Assembly (NCBI GenBank): GCA_029931535.1
Contig: JAQPZY010001695.1
Coordinates: forward strand, 2,856,501 to 2,920,500
Origin: Margaritifera margaritifera
Lineage: Eukaryota; Mollusca; Bivalvia; Unionida; Margaritiferidae
DNA length: 64,000 nt
Direction: 5' to 3'
The position numbers and the translations under genes were made by a program. Shown here in pieces: positions 23,471-35,460 of the stretch (positions are counted from its first letter, which is position 1; every line of letters starts with the position of its first letter). The notes under the pieces were generated by a model. The model searched no databases, had not been told where the DNA came from, and saw only the letters and a list, made by a program, of their open reading frames with translations.

Positions 23471-24167
23471 ACATGGGTGGGGCTTATAGCAACTTTTGCA
23501 ACTACAAGTATCACTTCTGTGATACCTCAAATACTGTACCTGCATCTTATCTGATCTACAAACATTTCTATCAAGATTACTACTGTAACAAGCCTCACTT
23601 ATTTACACAGAAGGTCAACTATCTTTTGAAAGGTCAATCCTGGCACATGTGCAGAGGATGAAGTAATGTTAGCTAGCTGAGATAAAGGATTCCATCACAT
23701 GGTCAATCCCATTCAATATATATCACAAGGTGTCTTTTATCAGTCAAGTCATTGCCAGCATATCAAGTTAAACCCAATTAATCACTAAGGGATCAACCAA
23801 TTGACTGGGTGGGAGAGAGAATGGAATTTACTTTCAAACCTGAATATTTTCTTTATTTTTACAAGAAGTTAATTAATTTTCTTAAAACTAATATAATGGA
23901 TATAATAAATTCTTTTTCCCCCCTACAAGTAAGATCAAGAATATTTTTTTTCAAGCTATATGGAGTCGGACATTATTATCCCAAAAAATCCCAGACCCCC
24001 CCCCCCCCAATGAAATGGTCAGTCCCTAATTGAAACCTCTACAACACATGGCAGGATTTTGACCCTGATAATGAAGAGGCTGACAAGTGCACCATTTTCA
24101 GAAACATCTGAACTAGCAGACATTGTAGAATCATTATTCTTACATAATCATTCTTTTTATGAATAAT
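23471..24167. other. Non-coding
   Basis: No gene recognised. A C tract occurs at 23997-24008. Confidence 0.4.
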
Positions 24168-24915
24168 CTACAACATAGGGCTTTTATTGAAACAAGAGTC
24201 CCTCAAATGAACTGATGCTCAAAGGGACTAATGCTCTACAACATAGGGCTTTTATTGAAACAAGAGTCCCTCAAATGAACTGATGCTCAAAGGGACTAAT
24301 GCTCTACAACATAGGGCTTTTATTGAAACAAGTGTCCCTCAAATGAACTGATGCTCAAAGGGACTAATGCTCTACAACACAGGGCTTTTATTGAAACAAG
24401 AGTCCCTCAAATGAACTGATGCTCAAAGGGACTAATGCTCTACAACACAGGGCTTTTATTGAAACAAGAGTCCCTCAAATGAACTGATGCTCAAAGGGAC
24501 TAATGCTCTACAACACAGGGCTTTTACTGAAACAAGAGTCCCTCAAATGAACTGATGCTCAAAGGGACTGATGCTTAAAGGGACTAATGCTCTACAACAC
24601 AGGGCTTTTATTGAAACAAGAGTCCCTCAAATGAACTGATGCTCAAAGGGACTAATGCTCTACAACACAGGGCTTTTATTGAAACAAGAGTCCCTCAAAT
24701 GAACTGATGCTCAAAGGGACTAATGCTCTACAACACAGGGCTTTTACTGAAACAAAAGCCCCTCAAAGAAACTATGTTCTGCAACACAAGGCTTTTACTG
24801 AAACTAATATTAAAGTCCCTCAAAAGGATTGGGGAGCTACAACACAGGGCTTTTATTGAAACAATAGTCCCTCAAAGGGACTGATGCTCTACAAAACAGG
24901 GCTTTTACGGAAACA
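24168..24915 (+). repeat. 68-bp satellite array related to the family B head
   Basis: About 11 units of 68 bp: CTACAACATAGGGCTTTTAT, TGAAACAAGAGTCCCTCAAA, TGAACTGATGCTCAAAGGGA, CTAATGCT. The core AACAAGAGTCCCTCAAAGGG ACTGATGCTCT is the 5' head of family B (42726 and 51715). The last, diverged units at 24835-24900 are closest to that head. An 82-bp variant at about 24510-24590 has an extra GGGACTGATGCTTAAA. Confidence 0.95.
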
Positions 24916-25100
24916 TGAACTATGAATAATCAGCACCTGAAATTCAAATATTGGGAACTGGCTAAAAACAATAATAAAATGCACATCTTACAGCAAACAT
25001 CCTGAATCCGAAAATAAAGTATATAGACATCAGGAAATTTTAAAAGACGGTAAATTTTACCCTTTACCTTGGATTCTAATCTAAACAACATTGCTACATT

Positions 25101-25321
25101 TACTGTATATACTTGTGTATAAGGCGAGTTGAAATGCAAACTACACAGATCCTGATCTGTTGTCGCATAATGCGCCAGCAGATCAGGGTCTATGTTGTTT
25201 GTTCTACTGATTATTCCCCACAAACTGCATAGACCCAGATCTGCCGGCACATTATGCAATGGCAGATCTGGGTCTATGCAGTTCGAAGTTGGTATCGGGT
25301 TGTAGCCGAGTATATACGGTA
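25101..25321 (+). mobile_element. 221-bp miniature element, copy 9
   Basis: H1 first, spacer CTGATTATTCCCCAC, between the two subfamilies. Ends TACTGTATATACTTGT and GAGTATATACGGTA, 221 bp. Confidence 0.9.
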
Positions 25322-25482
25322 GTCTTAAAAAAAAAACATTGGTCTTTAAACATTCAGAATACAGTATGCTTTTTAATTTCCAGAAAAATGGGCTTTTGTC
25401 ATCGTCTTGATCTTGTGAGCTATAATGACTTGAATTTCATAGCCAAGTACCCCAAAAAATGTCATGTATATTTAAACAAAAG

Positions 25483-25610
25483 AAGACTTTGATTATGAAT
25501 AGTAAATCAATAATGAAAATGCCCCCAAAACCATGACCCTTTGATTATGAATAGTAAATCAATAACAAAAATGCCCCCAAAACCATGACCCTTTGATTAT
25601 GAATTTACCA
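25483..25610 (+). repeat. 51-bp unit, two and a half copies
   Basis: TTTGATTATGAATAGTAAAT, CAATAATGAAAATGCCCCCA, AAACCATGACCC occurs twice in tandem and begins a third time at 25592. No flanking element end explains it. Confidence 0.85.
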
Positions 25611-25983
25611 AACCTTTTTACCGTTAATAAGACCTTAGTTTTAGGTTATTTGTGTTTCATGAGTAGATTAAAGTTGACTATGGACTACCATGGATATCTG
25701 TGATCTGACCATGTTTGTAAGTGTTTTATCCCTGTCTGCCCATGGTCATGAAACAGGGACCAACCACTGGCAGGCTAAGGTACTTTGTTTATCCATGCAA
25801 AACCAATGTAGTGAAACACATAAAATCAGTGACAACCACGAAACTAGGTAAAATATGGACCAATCTAAAAAAACACATAATCACAAACAATAAACATGTT
25901 GATGCAACCGTGAAACATGGGCAATGAAAAAAGCATAACACATGCTCAAACATGGACAAGACCATCCATAAAACATTACTCAT
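25611..25983. other. Non-coding
   Basis: No gene recognised. The last part (CCATCCATAAAACATTACTC) already resembles the array that follows and may be its source. Confidence 0.4.
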
Positions 25984-26312
25984 AAACCAACCTACCCATA
26001 AAACACAATCTTGGACCAATCCACCCAACCTACCCATAAAACACAATCATGGACCAATCCACCCAACCTACCCATAAAACACAATCATGGACCAATCCAC
26101 CCAACCTACCCATAAAATACAATCATGGACCAATCCACCCAACTACACAATCATGGACCAATCCACCCAACTACACAATTATGGACCAATCCACCCAACT
26201 ACACAATCATGGACCAATCCAACCAACTACACAATCTTGGACCAATCAACCCAACTACACAATCATGGACCAATCATCCAACTACACAATCATGGACCAA
26301 TCCACCCAACTG
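25984..26312 (+). repeat. Minisatellite with 38-bp and 28-bp unit classes
   Basis: Four 38-bp units (CATGGACCAATCCACCCAAC then CTACCCATAAAACACAAT) are followed by about seven 28-bp units in which CTACCCATAAAA is reduced to TA (CCCAACTACACAATCATGGA). Several single-base variants occur (AACCAACTAC, CAATCATCCA). Open frames of about 90 codons through it are repeat by-products. Confidence 0.95.
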
Positions 26313-26542
26313 CAGCATTAGCAACTGATAAACTGACACTGATCTATCTTCTGATTAGTTTACCTTTTGTACAATTGGCAATCTGAGTCAGCCTTTTTGG
26401 ATGTGATTATATCTGGACACAAAACATCTTGAAAACATTAAATACTGTGGTGAGAAAAATGATATTTGTGTTGTAACGTGTCGGCATGGTTAGACTATCT
26501 GTTTTTATGTTGTACAGAGGTTTATCAGAGATTCAAAGGGTT

Positions 26543-26611
26543 CACACACATACACGCACGCATGCATGCATGCACACACACACGCATGCATGCATGCACA
26601 CACACACACAG
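26543..26611 (+). repeat. CA/CG/CATG-mixed microsatellite
   Basis: ACACACATACACGCACGCAT, then CATGCATGCACACACACACG repeated twice with variation. Purine-pyrimidine alternation throughout, a composition able to form Z-DNA. Confidence 0.9.
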
Positions 26612-26956
26612 AATACAAATTATATGGCAAATAATAGTCCTTTCAAGTGCACTGGATCCAGCAAGGGATTGTGTGTGTCACGGCTTGATTAAGATAACTG
26701 TAAACCAAAAAATTGACAACCAACTGTTCCAAAACTAGTCATTTTTTATGTAGCCTAGGTGTTTTCAACTCTCACTTTGTCAAAAACAATTACAAACCCA
26801 AGACAAACAATGAACACAAAAGAAAATGCTGAATTCAAAAAGCAATACATGGTTATGGTTCTAACTGAAGAATTATTTCAAAATTGTGGATATTGCCTTA
26901 TTGGTTTGAATTCCAATGATAAAATGGCAATCTAGCTGGTACTGACCTACAAAGGG

Positions 26957-27216
26957 AGGATTGGTTTGGTTTGGTTTTGTGGGGTTTAATGCCATTTTTC
27001 AGCACATGATCGACTATACATGGTGGCCAGTATATTTGGTGGAGGATCAACCCAGGAAGACTCCAGAAAGAACCACTGATCCACAGGAAACTACTGGCAA
27101 GCTTTCTCACATACCCACGTTGGTCAAGCTGAGACTCGAACTCGTGCAGACAGAGGTGAGATGTGTGAGTGATCTGTAAAGGTGAGCGCCTCAGACCACT
27201 CAGTCACCTAGGGCCC
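26957..27216 (-). mobile_element. tRNA-Leu/Ser-headed SINE, reverse orientation
   Basis: On the minus strand: GGGGCCCTAGGTGACTGAGT, GGTCTGAGGCGCTCACC, GAGTTCGAGTCTCAGC (a good B box) and the same tail of CCAAACCAAACC as the copy at 23215. About 80% alike over 250 bp. No clear target duplication (CTACAAAG versus CCACAAAAG). Confidence 0.88.
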
Positions 27217-27474
27217 CACAAAAGTAGAAGCAAGAGCGCCATCTGTTTCTTAATACAAAGTGATGTAGTCATAGATTGTATCCTGGATAATTTGTTTACT
27301 CTTTATTAACAAAAACCACAACAATAATAATAATACTAACAAGAACCACAAAAAAAGTAGTAATTATAGGTAAGTGATCGAAGTGATCGAATAATAAACT
27401 AAAATAAATGAATTATTTCACTGAAAAATAAGGGCTCTAAACAGATGATTTTATTTTATTTTATTTGTGTATTG

Positions 27475-27665
27475 ATTTGGGAGTCTTCTTGAATGAAGCC
27501 ACTTGGTTTCAGTGAACTTGGGTGACATATCCAGAAAGATTCCTTTCCTTTCCCTGGGACAGCTACCATAGTGTGTCCTTGGGCAAGGCACTTTACTTCA
27601 ATTGCCTCGGCACTAAATAACCTACTTGTGTTGCTGTGTCGTAAAGCACCAAATAAACATTTTCT
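27475..27665 (+). mobile_element. SINE type 2, 3' part only
   Basis: GTGTGTCCTTGGGCAAGGCA, CTTCAATTGCCTCGGCACTA, AATAACCTACTTGTGTTGCT and GTGTCGTAAAGCACCAAATA match the body and 3' end of the reversed SINE at 53177-53335. The tRNA-like head is not seen. Confidence 0.7.
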
Positions 27666-29352
27666 TTCCTAGTTTCGAAACTCCAGTAGCTCTTGTGGGA
27701 AACTGGTTAGAATGTGACCAAAAGTACGGCCAGAAGTGTTCTGCTACCGGACTTCTGTCTTACCTCTTTGTCATGCAATCGAACTTCTGTCCTATCTCTT
27801 TGTCATGCAATCGGATCTGTGAAGATTGATCCTTTTGTGTAGTTTTCAGTTTTCCAACGCACTGATGGCCACAAATCTTACATGTGATGAGATTAACTAC
27901 ATTTTTTGTTTTGCAAGTTTTGTTTGGACCATGTATGTTTCATTTTTTATCATCACTGTGCTAGAAAATGTCTTTGTCTCTGTTATATTTTGCAATATTT
28001 TGCATAATAATTTCTATGATGAATCTGAACTAACAACTAACTGAGCACAACATATTTTTACCCCAACTGACTTCTGACCTTATGCAAAGGGATGTGTACC
28101 TTCAGAGAAATGTCAACAGGTCTATTATTCCCATCACATGTACAAGGGCAAGAACTGCACATAAAAATTCAAAAGACTATATATTACATTCATTTCAACT
28201 TGCCTTTGAACACTAGGTGTTACTATCGCCAGCTGAAATTGTATTGTGATATACATCAATATAAGAAATATGTATCAACAGGTATTGTTACTAAGGTGAC
28301 CATTTTCAATACCAAGTAAGCTTACCATTTTCAATACCAACTAGTGATACCAACTAGTGGCATGATTTACCAAGCCTGCAAGTATTATTATAATAAATAA
28401 CATGTTCTACCAATTGTGTTTCTCCATACTTCGGTAAAAATGAGAAGGATTGTGTGTATGTTGAGGAAAGAGATGAGAGTTTGCAGCTAAAAGATAAGAA
28501 AGACCAACTTTCACTGAGATGATGTTGATGCATATGTGTGGGGAGATTACAAGTAGTCCCTCCAAAATAGCTTATACTGTTGAAGCATCTGCAGCATACT
28601 AACAATTTATTAATTTAACTGTCTTTCTTGCGCTTAAAGCCAAAGTGAGTCCAAACAGTGCTCTCTGCCCAATTACTGAGTATAAGATTTGGTTCAGGCT
28701 TATTTGACAGTGACTGACTGTCAGACATTATTAAACCAAGTGTTTGACTGGTTATGGTGTTCTGTCATAATACCAGGTAATATACTGAGTAAATAAAAAT
28801 AGTTCCATAAATAGTCTAACTAAGAGGCAGTTACGGTTAAAATATGAATATAGAATAATTTTTTGACACAAATTGAAATATGATAGTGTACCGATATGTA
28901 CTGATATATCAATATTTTTACCACCCTACAAAACTCCATCTTTCAAAACCAAAACACTGTAAAACTGTTGAGTGGTTAGAACTAAGTCACTTCTCAAGTA
29001 AGCCTAATTTCAATGCCACATGAGAATGTTTCTGCATGGTTTAATTTTCAAAATTTTAAAAACTGGTGACAAACTGCAAATAATTGAACCTCTCCGATTG
29101 GAAGAATCTACTAGGAAAATTGCAAAATCAAAATGAAAAAAAATGCCGATTTTCAAAAAAGGAAATACACAAAAATTTAACAACAAAGACATTTCCCTTT
29201 TATGTTGCATGTATGGATTTCATTTGACATTTCAGTACTCCTAGCAAAGAAAGGTACCGGCAAGTTAAACAACATGAGAAAATCTTTTACTGAGCATGCT
29301 TAATAAAACATGAACCTAATATCTCCTTAAAACATTTTTAAAAATAAACTCC
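27666..29352. other. Non-coding
   Basis: A 25-bp tandem pair (CTCTTTGTCATGCAATCG) at 27765-27815 and a short pair (TACCATTTTCAATACCAA) at 28298-28342. No gene recognised; open frames here lack exon borders and familiar motifs. Confidence 0.45.
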
Positions 29353-29573
29353 TACCCTATATACTCGCGTATAATCCGATATCAACTGCAAACTGTACAG
29401 ATCCAGATCTGCCATCACATAATGCACTGGCAGATCTGGGTCTATGCAGTTTGTAAGGACTAATCAGTAGAACAAACAACACTGACCCTGACCTGCCAGC
29501 ACATTATGTTACAGCAGATCAGGATCTATGTTGTTTGCATTTGGACCCTGATTATACGCGATTATATAAGGTA
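29353..29573 (-). mobile_element. 221-bp miniature element, copy 10
   Basis: H2 first, spacer GGACTAATCAGTAG (subfamily 2, reversed). Left end TACCCTATATACTCGC; right end GATTATATAAGGTA. 221 bp. Confidence 0.9.
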
Positions 29574-30041
29574 ATCGCTATAGTATACCCTGCAAGAAGT
29601 CTTATGTACATGTAAGAACATTTTTATAAATTAACAAACTCTCACTTATTTGTAGACATGGCATACTTACTGGCATCAATATCCATGCTTCTCTTAATAT
29701 TTAAAATAACTGGTAAGAAAGTTTTATGGAATTTCATATTTCTACATTTTAAATACTGGGTAACCATATTTTCAATCATTTTCAGACGTACATGACGAGA
29801 TTCGTCGCACACGTCTATAATCCAAAATCTCTCTCTCTCATATTCAATCATGACTTGCCGCATTTGCAATAACTATATTTCTCATGTTTTGTGGAAGGCT
29901 AAAGGTTTGTCTACTTGTTGCTCAGTAAAATCTGGCAAGTACTTTTAAAATTTCAATCTTACACTTGTCTACAATTTGCTTCAATAAAAAGGAAATGAAA
30001 ACTCAACAAAAAAAAAGTTTAAAAAAATTTAAAATACTCAC

Positions 30042-30139
30042 CTGTACCAAGTCTGTAGGCCTACTGTTGCCAGCAACATCTTGTTCACGGACTTGCTGCA
30101 GGTGTTCATTGTAAGCTCTCAAGGCACCAATACTTCTTC
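30042..30139 (-). CDS. Exon of the ankyrin gene, 3'-most visible (32 codons)
   Basis: The minus strand has TATTTTGCAG| before and CAG|GTGAGT after. The exon enters in phase 1 (its GA completes the G left by the exon at 48018-47767 to give Gly) and leaves in phase 0. The product is RSIGALRAYNEHLQQVREQD followed by VAGNSRPTDLVQ, likely helical and charged. I do not recognise the family from this piece. The link to 47767 rests on matching phase and shared strand over a 17.6-kb intron; further phase-1 exons could lie between. The following exons were not found in the left 30 kb. Confidence 0.65.
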
Positions 30140-30842
30140 CTGCAAAATACCATGGACTTGAGTTGGGACTTTTCAACACCCAGTTACAGCTTGCAGTCCT
30201 TGAAATTAGGAGCAGGGGGACATCATGACATAATTTGTCAGCAATAACACTGTGCAAAGGGGTTGGGGGAAAAGCGGATGCCAGTTTGGTGCTCTAAATT
30301 CTTTGTTTAGTGATTTCCTCCTCAGGTTAGTTAGATTTAATATTCCACACCAGTTATGAATGAAGACACCATAGTTACTGAGCACTTTTTGGAAGTTGCC
30401 TGGCTTGCAGCCTCAGTGAGGTACATATGCTAGGGGCTCCATACAGGGGCTATTCAAATGCTTTGTACTAACATGATTTTTACAAATACTGCTGCCAGCT
30501 AATCTACACCTGCAAAGTTTTATCAATAGCTGAGCGTTTCAGATTTTATAGCTAATGTAAAGAAACTGTTATTGTATAATACAAATACTTAGATCATGTC
30601 ACTTTTTCTATATCTACAAGCAGATTTATATCAATATTTTTTTAAGAATTCTGCTTAATTTACCAATTTTATAGATGTAGCATAATTTTCTCCTGTGATT
30701 TCTTTAACTGAATAAAAGCAACACCTATAAAAGCCATATTTAAAAGATCAAATCTGAAAATAAAATTGAATGCAGCAGATCTGGAAAAAAATTAAATTCA
30801 GCACATGCAAACACACACACATAAATACAAATAAATAATATA
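30140..30842. other. Non-coding, probably intron
   Basis: No repeat recognised. It lies between the exon at 30042 and the next upstream exon at 47767. Confidence 0.4.
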
Positions 30843-31370
30843 CAGCACCCATCACCTTGCCTGTAAGCACCAACCCCTACACCATCTTGACCATGCACAC
30901 ATCACCAAAAAATGATGCTACAAAGTCGGTGGTACAGGCATTCGTGTGTAGCAGACATACCTGCATGTCGACTCAGTAATTAATTCTCATCTAAGCACAC
31001 AGTTCATCTGGATTCCTACTACAGAAATCAATGTATATATAAGTTATTATAGAATTAATTACCGGGTCAACATGTGGTTATGTCTGCTATGCACGAATAT
31101 CTACACCACCGACTTTGTAGCAGCATTTTTTGGTGATGTGTGCATGGTTGAGATGGTATATGGGTTGGTGCTTACAGGCAAGGTGATGGGTGCCATAACC
31201 CCAGAGCCAGGTTGGAATCTCTGTAGAGTATGAATTAAAATTCTCTAACCTGTATGATAATATTATTTATTCGTATTTAAAAATTCTGTTCATGTTATCA
31301 AGCATTCTCCTGTAGAATCCAGGGATAGCACTTAGCACTTTCCACTCTGGTTGGGGGTTGGGTCTAAATT
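30843..31370. repeat. Family G copy with 145-bp inverted arms
   Basis: Left arm 30843-30988 and right arm 31051-31194 are inverted copies (CACCCATCACCTTGCCTGTA, AGCACCAACCC, CATGCACACATCACCAAAAA, GCTACAAAGTCGGTGGT, TAATTAATTCT), about 85-90% alike, with a 62-bp spacer. The sequence to the right (GTTCATGTTATCAAGCATTC, GGGATAGCACTT) is shared with 22225-22290. A long imperfect palindrome of about 350 bp. Confidence 0.88.
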
Positions 31371-32695
31371 TTAATTATATATATATATATAAAAGCATGG
31401 TGCAGCAAGTCTGAAAAACTGGCCAAGAACTTTTCCGACATCTATTGATCCCTTTTTCACACCGAACAACACGAACAAATAAGAATTACAAACATAAAAT
31501 ATGTTAACAAAATATATATTTATATACTGCTGCATTACTGAAACCAAAATCAAAGAATATAATATAACCTAGCGCTGGTGGACAAGTTAATACAAAAGTT
31601 TTCTTGCCAAATTAAAATACCTGATTTGCCAAAATGGAAATATTATACAGTTTCTTGCCTTTTAAGAACATATTAGGATTATATTCTATTGATTTTGGTT
31701 TCAATAACAAACTGTTCTGAATGCACATCTTGAGTACTGTCAAGGTATCACTTTACATGTATGGAAATCACTGAAAGTAGATCCATAATGAATACCTGTA
31801 TATAATAACCCTCAGGGTACCAGTTAAAATCCATTTCTATGAACAATTAGTTGTTCTTCATATGCAGGCAGTATTGGAAAATTTGTACTGCCGATGGGGA
31901 AAAGTTGGAAACTTTGCTTTGCAAGTAAAACCACTTGTGGACTATTATATAAAATTATCTCAATGGCCAAGAAGTAATTTTTAACATGAAAAAGAGACTG
32001 CATCATGATTCTAACTTCAGAATATTGAAAATCTACTTATTCTTTTTACAAGTTTTAATCAGAGTTTTTCTCAGGATATTAGCAATAAGAGTCACAGCCT
32101 GATTTTCACTTTATAGGGGACTGAGCTCAGTTACTTCCCTTGAATCCAATAAGTGATGCTACAAGAAATGTCTGTCCAACAAATAAAGAAAAACAATCTT
32201 GTATCTTTAAATGCTGTTTAATTTACCGATAATCCTTTCGTCGCTCAAACACTTTCTGTGGATAAAATATATTTATTCTAACTTATTTAAGTATTATTAA
32301 GGTAACATATTATTATTAATTTCATATTTTACAAAAAGGCAAAGTGGATTTAAAAAAAGCAAAATTTATATTCTGTTTATTTAAAGAAAGAAAAAACATT
32401 TTGTGGAGCCTTTCCATGCAAAACTCTCACATACTTAAAAACTCTTATGTACACGTTCATTCTTTCCTTCTTTTTCTTTTTTTTTTTTTTGTTTGATATT
32501 TCATTTTTTGATACTCATTGTTAAAGAAGGGAAATATTATAATTATTGGTGGTGGCGTTTTGAAACCCGATGATGATATGACATACTCTAATCCAAATAT
32601 ATGTATATATTATGAGTGTTTCCATTAAAATACATCAGTTATAAAAAGTGCTATCTGATCAAATTATGGTAGGAAAGCAATCTTTTTCAAAATTG
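31371..32695. other. Non-coding, probably intron
   Basis: A short (TA)n at 31375-31391. A T tract at 32478-32491. No gene seen. Confidence 0.4.
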
Positions 32696-32810
32696 TACAC
32701 AGGTTGAAAGTTACATGTTCAAAATTTTACACAGGTTGAAAGTTACATGTTCACAATTTGACACAAGTTGAAAGTTATATGTTCACAATTTTACACAGGT
32801 TGAAAGTTCC
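32696..32810 (+). repeat. 32-bp unit, three and a half copies
   Basis: TACACAGGTTGAAAGTTACA then TGTTCACAATTT repeats from 32696 to 32808 with few changes. Confidence 0.9.
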
Positions 32811-32843
32811 AACAATTCCTACAAATCATCTTGATGTATAACA

Positions 32844-33064
32844 TACCGTACAAACTCGTGTATAACCCTAGTCCAAATGCAAACAACATAGACCCTGATC
32901 TGCCATCGCATAATGCGCCAGCAGATCAGGGTTTATGTTGTTTGTTCTACTGATTAGTCCTTATAAACTGCATAGACCCTGATCTGCCAGCGTATTATGT
33001 TTTGGCAGATCTGGGTCAATGCAGTTTGCAGTTGGTATTAGCTTATACCTGATTCTATATGGTA
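32844..33064 (+). mobile_element. 221-bp miniature element, copy 11
   Basis: H1 first, spacer CTGATTAGTCCTTAT (subfamily 2). Ends TACCGTACAAACTCGT and GATTCTATATGGTA, 221 bp. Lies in the large intron. Confidence 0.92.
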
Positions 33065-33179
33065 ACATGTATATGCATTTAAATTCTGTTTTTTCATAAG
33101 AAATAATTTTTTCCTATTCACAAACAAGAGTATTCTGAATGGTTCCATTATATGCCTGCCATATTTTTAATAGTCCTCT

Positions 33180-34215
33180 ATGTAGGAACTAGCAAGACAT
33201 GGTCGACTCTGGAGATTATTGTCCAATATGTCTCAATGACCTTCACCATCAATCAAGGTATGCAGTCTTCAACTAAATTTACTATGCAGAAACAATTATT
33301 TTCTTAATACACTTACCATGACTGTGACATTTGACATTTAGACCTCAAAATCCATTGGTTTCTTTCTTACCCTAAGTTCAAGTCATCCGCAGAACTTAAT
33401 CAATGAAATTAATCTTGAACAGAAGTTATTGTTAAAAACCACTTTTCTTTGAACCACAATGACCCTGACCTTTGACCCCAAAATCAATTGACCTTTTTCT
33501 TACCATAAGTGTAAGCCCTCGATAAATTTTGGTAAAGTTTCATGGTAAAAGTCCCAAGGTTATATGTAAAAACCATTTTTCTACTTTCAGTCAGTGATTT
33601 TTTACCTCTGACCCCAAAATCAATGTGCTTCTTCTTTCCCAAAGTGTAAGCCATCCCCAACTTTGGTAATGGTACATGATTGAGAACTTAGATCTTTGTG
33701 CAGAAACCAAATTTCATTTTCACCCACAATAACCTTGACCATCAACCTTTTCACCCAGAAATAAACTGACTTCTCCATTATTCCATGTGCCAGTCATCCA
33801 CAAAGTTTAGTCCAGGTTTGTTATGTAGAACTAAAATTACTGTGCAGAAACAATTTTCGTTCTTTTAGTCAGTGACCCTGACCTTTGTCCTTTTGACCTA
33901 AATTTGAAAGGCTTCTTCCATACCCCAAATGCAAGCCATCCACAAAGTTTGGTCCAAGCCACTGATGTAGAACTAGTATTATTGATCAGAAACCAGATTC
34001 TTCTTTTAAGTCGCAGTGACCTTTACCTTGAACCATTAACCCCAAAGTCAATAGGCTTCTTAGCCCAAGTGCAAGCCATCCACAAAGTTTGGAAAAGGTA
34101 GATGGTGTAAAACAAAAGTTACTGTGAGGAAATGAAAATGGTAACAAATGGATAGATGTATAGATGGAATGGATGGATGGACAATGTCATAACATTATAT
34201 TCCAGTGTTCGATTT
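33180..34215 (+). repeat. Family A array, third locus, with tail
   Basis: Seven to eight diverged units; best preserved at 33860-34110. It ends in a GGATAGATGTATAGATGGAA tail followed by GGACAATGTCATAACATTAT, which matches the end of the first locus (TCAACATAATAACATAATAA, about 3797), so the 3' boundary of the element is near 34200. Confidence 0.85.
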
Positions 34216-34330
34216 TGAAGCTTTTCCACTTGATAATAGCAAGTAGTTTTGTCTATGGACAAATAGTTAATCCAAGGTACTTGCCCCTTGAACATGTGAC
34301 TTTTAAAACTAGCATACAAGCCATGTCACA

Positions 34331-34435
34331 CCGTGTATGTATGTATGTACGTATGTATGAATGTATGTATGTATGTATGTATGTATGTATGTATGTATGT
34401 ATGTATGTATGTATGTATGTATGTATGTATGTATG

Positions 34436-34469
<34 letters not shown>

Positions 34470-34530
34470 TGTATGTATGTATGTATGTATCTATCTATCT
34501 ATGTATCTATGTATGTATCTATGAATGTAT
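34331..34530 (+). repeat. (ATGT)n microsatellite, 3' tail of a non-LTR element
   Basis: About 40 ATGT units with a few ATCT variants. On the minus strand it is (ACAT)n directly after TGGTGCCATAAAATATCACC, the 3' end of the decayed non-LTR element next to it. Open frames (MYVCMYVC) are repeat by-products. Confidence 0.97.
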
Positions 34531-35460
34531 GTGGTGATATTTTATGGCACCTGGCACAAATTGGTTATGTAGTGCCAACAAAAGGTCAAGTTACAAAAAT
34601 GTAAAATTGAATTGCACACAAAATTAGGAAGATAAAGCCTTTCAAATAAATGTATAACTTAACACAAGATAAAATATAAAATGTAAAGATGTTAAAATTA
34701 TGTAAAAATGTATACAAAATAACAGATAAAGGTAACACATGTAAAATCCTTAAAATTTTTGTATAAAATGCATTCCTTTAAAATTCCAAGATTGTCTTGG
34801 GTGGTATGTCCTCATATAGTTTCTCCAAGCCATTCATGTCAAAATACTTTTGTCTCACAGGGTAGAAATCGACACACACAACAAGTATGTGCTCCCCTGT
34901 CAGTGTACATTGGCAGGGTACACACTCTGGTCGAGGTTCACCCTTCAGGAGGTACATGTATGCACAAGTCGGGTATGTGTGAGATCAGCATAATACCACC
35001 TCATCTCTCTGATTTGTTCTATACGAGGGATACCACTCACCTGTAGTGGGCTTGATGTTCTTAAGTTTGTGGAGTTTTCATTCCACATAATTTACCAAGT
35101 ATGATGAACATGCTGATTTATACAATATCTCAAGTCAGTATATGGAATTTTCCATTAGAAACAGGCGACTGCAGGGCAGCTTTGGCTGCTTTATCTGCCC
35201 TTTCATTACCCTTTATGTCAATGTGACTAGGCAGCCAACAGTACAGTACTTTTGCCAGATGTGTCGAGAACTTCATGTTTCTGTAATATCTGGGATATTA
35301 ACGGGTTGTCAAATTTAAGATTCTGCAAGGCTTTCAATGTGGAAAGGGAATCCGAAAAGATGATGTAATCTGTTTTTTCAGAGGTTTCAGTATAGTTCAA
35401 ACAGAACAACACGATCAAAACTCCCAAAGCCCACAACAGGACTGATCCCATTCAGGTTAC
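34531..35460 (-). mobile_element. Decayed non-LTR retrotransposon 3' end
   Basis: From 35455 leftward: an RNase H region (separate entry), then a decayed C-terminal segment (RIEQIREMRWYYADLTHTRL in one frame), an untranslated tail with GTGTGCAATTCAATTTTACA, and a tetranucleotide 3' terminus. The plus-strand copy at 36195-36775 shares the same order. A non-LTR element with RNase H and a microsatellite tail fits the I-like group, but the clade is not settled. Confidence 0.75.
35160..35455 (-). pseudogene. RNase H domain fragment, frameshifted
   Basis: One frame reads DYIIFSDSLSTLKALQNLKF, the fourth-strand/helix region with the catalytic D of SDS, then LISQILQKHEVLDTSGK. After a frameshift near 35250 the next frame reads CWLPSHIDIKGNERADKAAK, the WxPSHxGIxGNExAD block of retrotransposon RNase H (the usual G of HxGI is D here). 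The enzyme degrades RNA in RNA-DNA hybrids during reverse transcription. Broken by at least one frameshift. Confidence 0.8.

Noticed and set aside
26049..26386. Overlapping frames of 67-99 codons with MDQSTQ/HNHGPI repeats
   Set aside because: Minisatellite by-products; three overlapping frames on the same strand are open for the same reason.
29642..29869. Minus-strand frame (ERERFWIIDVCDESRHVRLK) as a further exon of the ankyrin gene
   Set aside because: It ends near a GTAAGT-like donor but lacks a convincing acceptor, and a stop lies just upstream in frame.
34164..34604. 146-codon frame rich in MYVC repeats
   Set aside because: It is the translation of an (ATGT)n microsatellite at the tail of a non-LTR element.
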